A stretch of DNA of 64,000 nucleotides from an uncultured Oscillospiraceae bacterium (lineage in GTDB: Bacteria; Bacillota_A; Clostridia; Oscillospirales; Acutalibacteraceae). Positions 24,876-32,053 of this stretch are shown one piece after another. The notes below the pieces were generated by a model. That model saw only the letters and a list, made by a program, of their open reading frames with translations. It made no database searches and was not told the origin of the DNA. Within the stretch, counting starts at the first letter, position 1; the number at the start of each line of letters is the position of its first letter. A program made the position numbers and the translations under genes. The DNA lies in the NCBI GenBank assembly GCA_910587995.1, contig CAJUNS010000003.1, positions 1-64,000 of the forward strand. Direction: 5' to 3'.

Positions 24876-25859
24876 TTAGCCCCGCTTCTTCACGGGAATC
24901 AGCAGGTCCAACTGGGTGCACACCCCTTCCGGGGTCTCTTGAACGTGGTCGTAATAGTTCAAATGCTCTTCCAAACAGCCGTACATATCCTCCGGCGTGC
25001 CGGAGCCGTTGATCTCGTACTCTGTGCTCTCATAGGCCCAGCCGAACAGCCACTGCCACTCATGGAAGTTGCCCATCTGGATGCAGTGGGCGGCGTAGGT
25101 GCCCCCGGGAAAGCGCTTCTTCTCCAAGGGCGCGGGCACCTCCATGTCCTCGGGAATGGTCACCCAGAATTCATAGCCGTACTCGCCCCCCTCCGGCGGC
25201 GGGTTGGGGTGGTTGAAGCCGTACAGCCTTACGCTGCTGCCGGTCTCCCACAGACGGTTTTCCCGGGCAAAGTCCCCAATCATCTTTCCGGCGTGGTCCT
25301 CGGGGTCGGGGCCCACGTAGTGGGCGGCGGCCACCGTGGCGGCGGGCAGGTGCACAATGCGCACATCTTTCAGCTTGGCGGCGTTTTCCTCCGCGCGGTT
25401 CAAGTCTTCCATACTTCTCTTTCCTTTCTCTTGCGTTTGAAGATCAGGAGCCTCCAGAGCCCCGGCCAAGTCCAGCAGCCGGACGTCGTTAAGCAGAACC
25501 GCGCCCGCGGGGAGCCAGTAGCGGCCCTTCAGCGCGGCCAGCAGCTCTTGCAGAATGTCCCGAATGGAGCCCAAAGCGTCCAGCTCCCCCTCCAGCTCTT
25601 TCAGCTTATCTTGAAACACCTGGATGGCCGCTTGGGCGCTGGGGTCGTCCAAAATCCGCTTTACCTGCCGCAGCGGGATGCGCAGCTTGCGCAGAAGAAG
25701 CAGCTGGCGCAGCCGGGCCACTGCCTCCGGGTCGTACACCCGGTAGGAATAGCCCTCCCGGCGGCGGCTCCGCACCAGCCCCAGCCCCTCATAATACCGA
25801 AGCATGCGGGTGGACAGGCCCAGAGACCGGGACACTTCCGTTACCGTCATTTGATCCAC
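24876..25859 (-). CDS. MerR-family regulator with GyrI-like effector domain
   Basis: A 327-residue regulator. N-terminal MerR winged helix: MTVTEVSRSLGLSTRMLRYYEGLGLVRSRRR, YRVYDPEAVARLRQLLLLRKLRIPL. A dimerisation helix ~75-115 follows. From ~150 a GyrI/SbmC-like sensing domain reads VRIVHLPAATVAAAHYVGPDP, YGFNHPNPPPEGGEYGYEFWVTIPEDM, CIQMGNFHEWQWLFGWAYEST. This layout recalls BmrR-like multidrug sensors, but the ligand is unknown. The start is the GTG at 25859 after AGAGGAG. Its own promoter has the stretched 19-base spacer that MerR proteins act on, and no other target gene lies adjacent. Confidence 0.87.
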   Translation of the reverse strand: MDQMTVTEVSRSLGLSTRMLRYYEGLGLVRSRRREGYSYRVYDPEAVARLRQLLLLRKLRIPLRQVKRILDDPSAQAAIQVFQDKLKELEGELDALGSIRDILQELLAALKGRYWLPAGAVLLNDVRLLDLAGALEAPDLQTQEKGKRSMEDLNRAEENAAKLKDVRIVHLPAATVAAAHYVGPDPEDHAGKMIGDFARENRLWETGSSVRLYGFNHPNPPPEGGEYGYEFWVTIPEDMEVPAPLEKKRFPGGTYAAHCIQMGNFHEWQWLFGWAYESTEYEINGSGTPEDMYGCLEEHLNYYDHVQETPEGVCTQLDLLIPVKKRG

Positions 25860-25882
25860 GGCTCTCACTCCTCTCAAGGGCT

Positions 25883-25913
25883 ATCATAAGGTACGACACG
25901 GTGTTCAAGTCAA
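25883..25913 (-). promoter_or_regulatory. MerR-type promoter with 19-base spacer
   Basis: On the minus strand TTGACT (25908-25913) and TATGAT (25883-25888) are separated by 19 bases instead of 17. The spacer contains the dyad ACACCGTGT. Such over-long spacers are the known target of MerR activators, which untwist the DNA. It lies 24 bases before the regulator's own GTG, so autoregulation is expected. Confidence 0.75.
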
Positions 25914-25927
25914 TGGATTTCAAAAAA

Positions 25928-26359
25928 TTATTTTTCTATTCTTACAATAGAGAAAACGCCATCCCGCTCTGCCCGGTTCCCGAACACCTTTTCCAACAGC
26001 CTGACGTCAATCTTCCAGGTGGCGGCAACGCAAATGCCTCCCCCCGGCTTCAGCACCCGCCTGCACTCCTTCTCAATTGCCTCCCACTGTGGAAACACAT
26101 GGGCAAAGGCATTGTAGAAAAAAACCGTATGGAAAGATTCCGCGGGATAACTCATGCAGGACGCATCCATTTGCTGAAAATAGATGTTGTCATGGTCAAT
26201 CAGCCGCAGGTTCCGGCTGTTCAAATCGATACAGGAAACGCTGCGGGCATAGCGGGAGGCTGAGTTGGTGAATTCCCCCACGCCGCAGGCCACCTCTAAA
26301 ATATCCTTGCTTTGGATTTCTGAAATCAACCTCCGAACCAGCAAGTCCGTGTTTTTCAC
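25928..26359 (-). CDS. Class I SAM-dependent methyltransferase (short)
   Basis: A 143-residue methyltransferase core: ILEVACGVGEFTNSAS is motif I (SAM loop), VSCIDLNSRNLRLI motif II, YFQQMDASCMSYPAESFHTVFFYNAFAHV motif IV, and ECRRVLKPGGGICVAATW the post-motif region. The substrate is unknown and the C-terminal part is short for the family. Its start ATGA overlaps the end of the nucleotidyltransferase gene by 4 bases, so the two are probably co-translated. Confidence 0.8.
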   Translation of the reverse strand: MKNTDLLVRRLISEIQSKDILEVACGVGEFTNSASRYARSVSCIDLNSRNLRLIDHDNIYFQQMDASCMSYPAESFHTVFFYNAFAHVFPQWEAIEKECRRVLKPGGGICVAATWKIDVRLLEKVFGNRAERDGVFSIVRIEK

Positions 26360-27036
26360 CGCGCTGCCCCCTCCTTCCGCAGCATGTCCCCGCTCCAGCT
26401 GAGAATCAGCTGATAGGCCCTCTCGGTCTGCTCCGGCGAAAAGCCCGAGAGGCGGCGGTCCATGGTCAGGGCCAGCAGCTCCTTTTCCCGGCCCTCCAGC
26501 ACCTCTTGCAGCTCCGCCTTGGAGGCATAGTAGCTTCCATCCCGCTGCATGGCAAAAAAGCGCAGGCAGAAAAAGATGGGCTTGCCCAGCTCCCGCAGGG
26601 CGGCGTTGGGATCCGGGCTGTACAGGTAGCTGTGGCAGGCCATGTGGTACAGGTTGGAGGCTTGAACCCCCAAAGCCTCCCGGCCATCCAGCGGGTTCAT
26701 GTCCGGCAGCAGCGCCAGCAGGTTTCCCAGCACCGGCTTGGTGTCCAGCAGCAGGCCGTACAGGTCGAAGCCGGGCCAGCAGCGCAGCTCCGCCTGCCCG
26801 CAGATGAACCCGCAGGCTTTATGTCCTTCCGGCATGGCCCGCACCAAGCTCCGGTACAGGTCCAGGTCCTTGGGCCCCACCCGGTCCAAAATGGCCACAA
26901 TGTCAATGTCGCTCTCCTCCGTGGCCTCCCCCCGGCCATAGCTGCCCTGGTACCCTAAAAAGCGCAGCCGCCCGCCGAAGGAGCGCAGGAGTTTTTCCGC
27001 CAGCTCTCCCGCCCAGCTTTCAATATCGATGATCAT
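26356..27036 (-). CDS. Nucleotidyltransferase-domain protein (aminoglycoside-type fold)
   Basis: A 226-residue protein. The N-terminal polymerase-beta-like domain has GYQGSYGRGEATEESDIDIVAIL, i.e. the GS-x(8-10)-D-x-D motif with both metal-binding Asp residues. The C-terminal helical part (YHMACHSYLYSPDPN, ALRELGKPIFFCLRFFAMQRDGSYYASKAELQEVL) fits a HEPN-like or KNTase C-terminal domain. It could modify a small molecule or be part of an antitoxin-like pair. It is coupled to a methyltransferase by a 4-base overlap. No resistance function should be assumed from this alone. Confidence 0.78.
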   Translation of the reverse strand: MIIDIESWAGELAEKLLRSFGGRLRFLGYQGSYGRGEATEESDIDIVAILDRVGPKDLDLYRSLVRAMPEGHKACGFICGQAELRCWPGFDLYGLLLDTKPVLGNLLALLPDMNPLDGREALGVQASNLYHMACHSYLYSPDPNAALRELGKPIFFCLRFFAMQRDGSYYASKAELQEVLEGREKELLALTMDRRLSGFSPEQTERAYQLILSWSGDMLRKEGAAR

Positions 27037-27095
27037 ATTCGTTTCCCCCCGAATTTAAAACACCAATTTCCAACATATTCTCCGTTTACATAAGG

Positions 27096-27281
27096 CTATT
27101 CCTTCCCCGCGTTAAGCAGGGCCGCCAGATTATTTAAGTGCATGTGCATTTGGGTCCTCCGGTCCAAAAGCGCTTCCTCCAGCGTGCTGCCGCCATACAC
27201 CCGGCTTACTTCCTCTTCCGTCCATATGTCCCCCATCTCTTCCATACTCTCAATGAATGTCCGGATTTCTATTTGATTCAT
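27096..27281 (-). CDS. Small acidic helical protein, unknown (61 residues)
   Basis: MNQIEIRTFIESMEEMGDIW, TEEEVSRVYGGSTLEEALLDRR, HMHLNNLAALLNAGKE. It looks like two or three amphipathic helices and carries no motif I recognise. The ribosome site AAGGGCGCAAGCGCG is moderate. It lies between gap and the nucleotidyltransferase pair. Confidence 0.5.
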   Translation of the reverse strand: MNQIEIRTFIESMEEMGDIWTEEEVSRVYGGSTLEEALLDRRTQMHMHLNNLAALLNAGKE

Positions 27282-27312
27282 CGCGCTTGCGCCCTTCCCT
27301 TCTTCAATAGTT

Positions 27313-27361
27313 AAAAATGGTCAAGAGACCCCGCAGGCGTTTGTCCCACGGAGCCTCTTGG
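27313..27361 (-). terminator. Terminator of gap
   Basis: On the minus strand CCAAGAGGCTCCG and CGGGGTCTCTTG pair with two mismatches and are followed by ACCATTTTTAA. It lies 26 bases past the gap stop. Confidence 0.7.
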
Positions 27362-27386
27362 CAGTCACTTTATAAACAGCTTGTCC

Positions 27387-28400
27387 TTAGATGGAGGCGA
27401 AGTACTTGATGGTGCGGACCATCTGGCTGGTGTAGCTGTTCTCGTTGTCGTACCAGGAAACAACCTGGACCTGATACAGACCGTCGCCGATCTCGGTGAC
27501 CATGGTCTGGGTGGCGTCAAACAGGGAGCCATAGGTAATGCCGATGATGTCGCTGGACACCAGGGGCTCCTCGGTGTAGCCAAAGGAATCGGAAGCGGCG
27601 GCCTTCATGGCGGCGTTGATGCCATCCACAGTCACGTTCTCGCCCTTGACAACAGCCACCAGAATGGTGGTGGAGCCGGTGGGAACGGGCACTCGCTGGG
27701 CGGAGCCGATGAGCTTGCCGTTGAGCTCGGGAATAACCAGGCCAATGGCCTTGGCGGCGCCGGTGCTGTTGGGAACAATGTTCACAGCGGCGGCGCGGGC
27801 GCGGCGCAGGTCGCCCTTGCGGTGGGGACCGTCCAGAACCATCTGGTCGCCGGTGAAAGCATGAACCGTGGTCATGATGCCGCTCTGAATGGCCGCGTAC
27901 TTATTGAGGGTGTCGGCCATGGGGGCCAGGCAGTTGGTGGTGCAGGAGGCGGCGCTGATGATGGTATCCTCAGCGGTCAGGGTCTTCTCGTTAACGGAGA
28001 ACACGATGGTCTTCAGGTCGCTGCCAGCGGGGGCGGAAATGACAACCTTCTTGGCGCCCGCGTCGATGTGGGCCTGAGACTTGTCCTTGGAGCAGTAGAA
28101 GCCGGTGCACTCCAGCACAACGTCAACGCCGATCTGGCCCCAGGGCAGGTCGTTGGCGTCCTTCTCGGCATAGATCTTGATAGTCTTGCCGTCCACAGTG
28201 ATGGAGTCCTCGCCGGCCTCCACCTTGTCGCACAGAGCGTAGCGGCCCTGGGCGGAATCGTACTTGAGCAGATGAGCCAGCATCTTGGGGCTGGTCAGGT
28301 CGTTGATGGCGACCACCTCATAGCCCTCAGCGCCGAACATCTGGCGGAAAGCCAGACGGCCAATGCGGCCGAAACCATTGATTGCAACTTTGACAGACAT
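27387..28400 (-). CDS. gap: Glyceraldehyde-3-phosphate dehydrogenase, type I
   Basis: A glycolytic NAD-dependent GAPDH of 337 residues. N-terminal Rossmann motif VKVAINGFGRIGRLAFRQ. The catalytic Cys lies in ISAASCTTNCLAPMA; the active-site His region is TTVHAFTGDQMVLDGPHR. LRRARAAAVNIVPNSTGAAKAIG and VPVPTGSTTILVAVV bind phosphate, and SWYDNENSYTSQMVRTI is the C-terminal helix. The length is normal. It is monocistronic: own promoter at 28444-28472, TAGGAGGTC ribosome site and own terminator. The type I form is the catabolic, NAD-linked one; D near residue 33 (NDL) supports NAD over NADP. Confidence 0.97.
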   Translation of the reverse strand: MSVKVAINGFGRIGRLAFRQMFGAEGYEVVAINDLTSPKMLAHLLKYDSAQGRYALCDKVEAGEDSITVDGKTIKIYAEKDANDLPWGQIGVDVVLECTGFYCSKDKSQAHIDAGAKKVVISAPAGSDLKTIVFSVNEKTLTAEDTIISAASCTTNCLAPMADTLNKYAAIQSGIMTTVHAFTGDQMVLDGPHRKGDLRRARAAAVNIVPNSTGAAKAIGLVIPELNGKLIGSAQRVPVPTGSTTILVAVVKGENVTVDGINAAMKAAASDSFGYTEEPLVSSDIIGITYGSLFDATQTMVTEIGDGLYQVQVVSWYDNENSYTSQMVRTIKYFASI

Positions 28401-28443
28401 TGGAATGACCTCCTAAAGATTGATGGGGTACCGTACTGCTCTT

Positions 28444-28472
28444 ATTTTATAACATTTCTTCCAGAAATACAA
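28444..28472 (-). promoter_or_regulatory. gap promoter
   Basis: On the minus strand TTGTAT (28467-28472), 17 bases, TAAAAT (28444-28449), 43 bases upstream of the gap start. Confidence 0.6.
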
Positions 28473-28556
28473 GCCTTTGCCAGCATTATTTGCGGAGAAA
28501 TTTTCTTTCGCGGCGCGCCCCTTACCATAACCCTAAACCCCGCCCGTTTGGCCCTT

Positions 28557-29183
28557 CTACAGCAAAGCCCGCTCCGGGGAGGTTCCAATGGCATTCCCTT
28601 GTTCCCAGCCTATACCGCCGCCGCGCTCCGCCAGCGCCCAGGCCTCCCGGAAAAAGCGCCGGTAAAAATCCGCCTCCGGCTTACCCTGGTAAAAGCTGTT
28701 CTGGGCGATCATTTGAGCGATACGCCCAGTCAGCTCCTCCTGTTCCGCCAGAGTCCGGTCCTCAAAGCGGGAGACCTCCAGCATCCCCCGGGCCTCCCAG
28801 TCCAGCAGGGCCCGGTATACATCGGGGATAAACGCCGCCCCGGCCACAGGCTGGTCCCCCTGGGCATAAAACAGGGCCTCGCGTCCGGCCAGAGGCTCCG
28901 CGCCCGAGGCCGGCTCCACCCGGTACAGCCAGCCGGAAGTGCCCCCATAGAACGCCTCTAACTGGCCGGGGAACTGCTCTTCATACCAAGCCCGGCCTTG
29001 GCGCACGCTGCCGGTCACATGCTTGCGCCCGCTGCCCAGACGGGCCCCGTCCCAAATGTAGAACAGCGCGTAGGGGACGCAGTCTGTCAGGTACAGCACC
29101 CTGTCTCCCCTGCCGTGCAGGCTGGAAAATGCCTTGAGCTCCGTGAGGCCTCCTTGCGCCGAGCCGTGATACAGGCCCGGCAT
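28557..29183 (-). CDS. Unknown protein with ADP-ribosyltransferase-like features
   Basis: A 208-residue soluble protein. It begins MPGLYHGSAQGGLTELKAFS and continues with VLYLTDCVPYALFYIWD, HVTGSVRQGRAWYEEQFPGQLEAFYGGTSGWLYRVEPA. The opening LYHGS motif, followed by a strand with YLTD and later a Tyr-rich helix, recalls small toxin-like or DUF3990-like members of the ADP-ribosyltransferase fold, but I cannot confirm the R/H-Y-E triad. The second half (AQMIAQNSFYQGKPEADFYRRFFREAW) is helical. It starts 1 base after the end of the preceding membrane protein gene, so the two form an operon. Confidence 0.6.
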   Translation of the reverse strand: MPGLYHGSAQGGLTELKAFSSLHGRGDRVLYLTDCVPYALFYIWDGARLGSGRKHVTGSVRQGRAWYEEQFPGQLEAFYGGTSGWLYRVEPASGAEPLAGREALFYAQGDQPVAGAAFIPDVYRALLDWEARGMLEVSRFEDRTLAEQEELTGRIAQMIAQNSFYQGKPEADFYRRFFREAWALAERGGGIGWEQGNAIGTSPERALL

Positions 29184-29184
29184 C

Positions 29185-30099
29185 TCAGGCTTCCTCTGGG
29201 TCCGCCGGGGGCTCCTGGGCTTCCGGCTCCGCCGGGGGCTCTGTCTCCCAGACCTCCCGGCTGTCCCGGTAGGCGGTCCACAAAAACACCCCCAAAAACG
29301 CCGCCGCGCACAGGGCGCTGAGCTGGTACCCAGCCGGCTGTTCCCCAGAATAGCTCTTGCCCAGCAGGCGTGTCAGCAGGTTGGCGGCGAGATAGGGAAT
29401 CTCCCAGGCCAGCAGGAAGCCGCCCGCCACAAAAAGACGCTGGGCCGCTCCGGCATCGTCCACCCCGGAACAAAGCTTGCAGGCATACAGCAAGGCAACC
29501 AGCAGCGCCGCGGCACCTACAACAGAGAAAAAGTTCTCTACAAAGCAGGAGGATTTGGCATAGAACACGTAGACCACAATCAGGTAGGAAATGCCCCACA
29601 GCACCCCGGCCATATACAGCAGGGGCGCCCCCCGGAAGGGGTTCCGGCCAGTGGTCAGGGCCGCGCCCACAACCAGCTGGACTAAGCCAAAAACCAGGCT
29701 TGCGGCTACAAAGAACCAGAAAATCAGCGGCTGCATAGCGGCGTCATACTGGGAGAGGCCGGTTTTCAAAAAGGATTGGAAGTCCATCGCCTGCCGGACA
29801 GCCTCTTGCAGCAGCACAAAGCCGGAGAGAAAGGCCAAAATGGCAGGCAACCCGTGCTTTTTGCGGACGTAACGCCCATAACTCTGGCCGGTCCGGCAGA
29901 ACAGCCAGGCCGCGCCGCCAGCCGCCAGCCCTGGCAGCAGCAGGCTCAGCCAGGCGGTTAGGCCTCCATCGGTGTAAAACCCGGTATCATAGTCGTAAAA
30001 AAAGAGCATTACTATGACCCGCAGGACCAGCCCTGCGGCCAACGCTCCCAAAGCCATTTTAAATCCGGCGCTGATTTTGGCAGTCTTGGAAAAAACCAC
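29185..30099 (-). CDS. Polytopic membrane protein of unknown function
   Basis: 304 residues with about eight hydrophobic helices (GFKMALGALAAGLVLRVIVMLFF, AWLSLLLPGLAAGGAAWLF, LPAILAFLSGFVLLQ, LIFWFFVAASLVFGLVQLVVGAAL, LYMAGVLWGISYLIVVYVF, FFSVVGAAALLVALLYACKL, LFVAGGFLLAWEIPYLAANLL, LSALCAAAFLGVFLW) and an acidic, proline-rich cytoplasmic tail (ETEPPAEPEAQEPPADPEEA). I recognise no family. The start is uncertain; GTG 30099 has AAGAAAGGG at a fair distance and a basic N-terminus consistent with the inside-positive rule. It is coupled to the gene at 28557. Confidence 0.6.
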   Translation of the reverse strand: MVFSKTAKISAGFKMALGALAAGLVLRVIVMLFFYDYDTGFYTDGGLTAWLSLLLPGLAAGGAAWLFCRTGQSYGRYVRKKHGLPAILAFLSGFVLLQEAVRQAMDFQSFLKTGLSQYDAAMQPLIFWFFVAASLVFGLVQLVVGAALTTGRNPFRGAPLLYMAGVLWGISYLIVVYVFYAKSSCFVENFFSVVGAAALLVALLYACKLCSGVDDAGAAQRLFVAGGFLLAWEIPYLAANLLTRLLGKSYSGEQPAGYQLSALCAAAFLGVFLWTAYRDSREVWETEPPAEPEAQEPPADPEEA

Positions 30100-30177
30100 G
30101 CGCACACACCCTTTCTTGTGTCTTTTGGACCCAGTATAGCACAACTGGCAGGGTTTTTCAAGCGCTGGGTTGAAACG

Positions 30178-30209
30178 GGGAGTGTCCCAACCTCAGAGAT
30201 AATCATCAT
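30178..30209 (-). repeat. Dispersed palindromic repeat, partial copy B
   Basis: GGGAGTGTCCCAACCTCAGA and GATAATCATCAT match the left third of copy A; the inner hairpin and right arm are missing. It lies just downstream of the citrate synthase terminator. Confidence 0.7.
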
Positions 30210-30210
30210 T

Positions 30211-30253
30211 AAAAGAAGCGCCGCGCTAATTAATCAAACGCAGCGCTTTTTTA
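30211..30253 (-). terminator. Terminator of citrate synthase
   Basis: On the minus strand AAGCGCTGCG and CGCGGCGCTT pair (one G-U) around a 12-base AT loop, followed by CTTTTAATG. It begins within 5 bases of the stop codon. Confidence 0.8.
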
Positions 30254-30255
30254 CA

Positions 30256-31626
30256 TTATTGCCTCTGATCCAAAGGCACATACCGCTGCCGGACCGGCAG
30301 GGCCCGGTAAGCCGGGCGCATAATCCGTCCGCCGGTGGTCAGCTCCTCGATGCGGTGGGCGCACCACCCGGCAATGCGGGACACGGCAAACATAGGCGTG
30401 TACAGCTCCTCCGGGATGCCCAGCATCTCATACACCAGCCCGGAATAAAAATCCACATTGGCGCAGATGGCCTTCTCCTTGCCCGTTACCTCATGGAAAA
30501 CCCGGGGAGAGATTCTCTCGACCATTTCATAGAGGCCCAGCTGCTTGTCATAGCCCTTTTCCGCCGCCAGGGCCTTGGCTTTCTCTTTTAAAATCACCGC
30601 CCGGGGGTCGGACACCGTGTAGATGGCGTGGCCCATGCCGTAAATAAGCCCGCTGCCGTCCCCAGCCTCTTTGCGCAGAATCTTCTCCAAATAGCGGGCA
30701 ACCTCTTCCTCATCGCTCCAGTCGCCTACATGGGACATAATTTCCCCCATCATGTTCATCACCCGGTGGTTGGCCCCGCCGTGGCGGAAGCCCTTGAGGG
30801 ACCCAATGGCCGCGCCGATGGCCGAGTAGATGTCTGTTCCCGCCGAGGTGAGCACCCGGGTGGTAAAGGTGGAGTTATTGCCGCCGCCATGCTCCGCGTG
30901 GAGAACCATGCACAGGTCTAAAAGCTCCGCCTCTTCCCAGGTAAATTTCCGGTCCGGCCGCAGGGCGTTGAGAATGGCCTCCGCTGTCCGGTGGCCCGGC
31001 TCATAAGGGTGGAAGAACATGCTCTCCTTGTCGAAATGGCGGCGCTTCACCTGGTAGGAGTAGGCCATAATGGAGGGCAGGCGGGCAATGAGGGAGATAC
31101 TTTGACGCATATTGTTTTCCAGAGACATGTCCTCCGGGTCATCGTCATAAGAATAGAGTGCCAGCACCGAACGGGCCAGCTTGTTCATCACATTTTTAGA
31201 GGGGGCCTTAATGATCATGTCCTCGGGGAAATATTCCGGCAGCTCCCGGTTTTCGTACAGCAGCTCGCAGATGCGCCCAAACTGCCGGCGGTCCGGAAGC
31301 TTGCCGAAAATCAGCAGCCAAACCACTTCCTCAAAACCGAAGCGCCCCTCCGCCTGACAGCCGCTGACAATATCCTCGATGTTGATGCCCCGGTAGGTGA
31401 GCCGCCCTTGGTCGGGAATTTTGTCCCCGTCGTCAATGAGGTAGCCGTGGACATTGCACACATGGGTAAGCCCGGCCATGACCCCGGTGCCGTCTGGGTT
31501 GCGCAGGCCCCGTTTCACCCGGTGGGTCTCATACTCCTGGCGGGAGATGGCATTATTTTTCCGGTATTCCGCACAGAGCTCCTGCATTGTGGTGCTTTGA
31601 GGGCTCTCGTTGTTCAGTCGCCGCAT
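30256..31626 (-). CDS. gltA: Citrate synthase
   Basis: Condenses acetyl-CoA with oxaloacetate. The 456-residue protein shows DGTGVMAGLTHVCNVHGYLI, LTYRGINIEDIV, LDLCMVLHAEHGGGNNSTFTTRVLTS (catalytic His), GSLKGFRHGGANHRV and GMGHAIYTVSDPRAVIL (second His and Asp region). RIAGWCAHRIEEL is the C-terminal CoA part. It is longer than the ~370-residue type II-like Firmicute enzymes and resembles the long anaerobe form. The start ATG at 31626 follows AAAGGAGGTCCCCACC. No other citrate-cycle gene adjoins it, so a role in glutamate synthesis is probable. The leader (31627-31900) is exceptionally structured and carries repeat copy C. The symbol is by function. Confidence 0.93.
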   Translation of the reverse strand: MRRLNNESPQSTTMQELCAEYRKNNAISRQEYETHRVKRGLRNPDGTGVMAGLTHVCNVHGYLIDDGDKIPDQGRLTYRGINIEDIVSGCQAEGRFGFEEVVWLLIFGKLPDRRQFGRICELLYENRELPEYFPEDMIIKAPSKNVMNKLARSVLALYSYDDDPEDMSLENNMRQSISLIARLPSIMAYSYQVKRRHFDKESMFFHPYEPGHRTAEAILNALRPDRKFTWEEAELLDLCMVLHAEHGGGNNSTFTTRVLTSAGTDIYSAIGAAIGSLKGFRHGGANHRVMNMMGEIMSHVGDWSDEEEVARYLEKILRKEAGDGSGLIYGMGHAIYTVSDPRAVILKEKAKALAAEKGYDKQLGLYEMVERISPRVFHEVTGKEKAICANVDFYSGLVYEMLGIPEELYTPMFAVSRIAGWCAHRIEELTTGGRIMRPAYRALPVRQRYVPLDQRQ

Positions 31627-31673
31627 GGTGGGGACCTCCTTTTCGGTGGGTTCGCAAGAGGCCAAGGCACGCT

Positions 31674-31757
31674 GGAAGTGTCAGCTTCTGAGAGCTTTGC
31701 GTGTTCCCCCGCCCCACGGGCCGGGGAACACCAATGATTATCTCTGTGGCCACTTCC
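31674..31757 (+). repeat. Dispersed palindromic repeat, copy C
   Basis: 84 bases with outer arms GGAAGTG and CACTTCC, inner hairpin GTGTTCCCCCG.../...CGGGGAACAC, and linkers AGAGCTTTGC and AATGATTATCTCTGTGG. Both outer arms differ from copies A and D, yet still pair with each other. It lies in the citrate synthase leader, ~48 bases before its start codon. Confidence 0.85.
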
Positions 31758-31794
31758 AGGCACTCTCTGGCCCTTAACCTTTATCGTTCACGCA

Positions 31795-31884
31795 GTTCAA
31801 AAGAGGTGATACCTCTTTTGAACCTGGCGGCGCGGACACGCCCGTGCCGCCCTGCTTGGAAATCGGTAAATACCGATTTCCAAG
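31795..31884 (-). ncRNA. Three consecutive hairpins in the citrate synthase leader
   Basis: In 90 bases: GTTCAAAAGAGGT and its exact complement around GAT (31795-31823); GGCGGCGCGG paired with CCGTGCCGCC around six bases (31826-31851, one G-U pair); and CTTGGAAATCGGTA with its exact complement around AA (31855-31884). Only 2-3 bases separate the hairpins. They lie downstream of the promoter at 31905-31933, so they should be transcribed at the 5' end of the citrate synthase mRNA. There is no T-run, hence not a simple terminator. I match it to no known riboswitch. Confidence 0.6.
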
Positions 31885-31904
31885 TGCGTTTACTATATCA
31901 TCCT

Positions 31905-31933
31905 ATTTTAGCGGCCGCGTGGTCACAAGTCAA
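31905..31933 (-). promoter_or_regulatory. Citrate synthase promoter
   Basis: On the minus strand TTGACT (31928-31933), 17 bases, TAAAAT (31905-31910). This implies a leader of about 270 bases. Confidence 0.7.
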
Positions 31934-32053
31934 GAGATTTTGCATAATCAAATTGCTTTCGCTTCATTTTTAGAGGCGTTGCCAAATAATTTCGGAAATT
32001 TTCTTTCAATTTTGAATGAATAAAGCTCAAATCATGTAAAACGGAGGCGCCCT

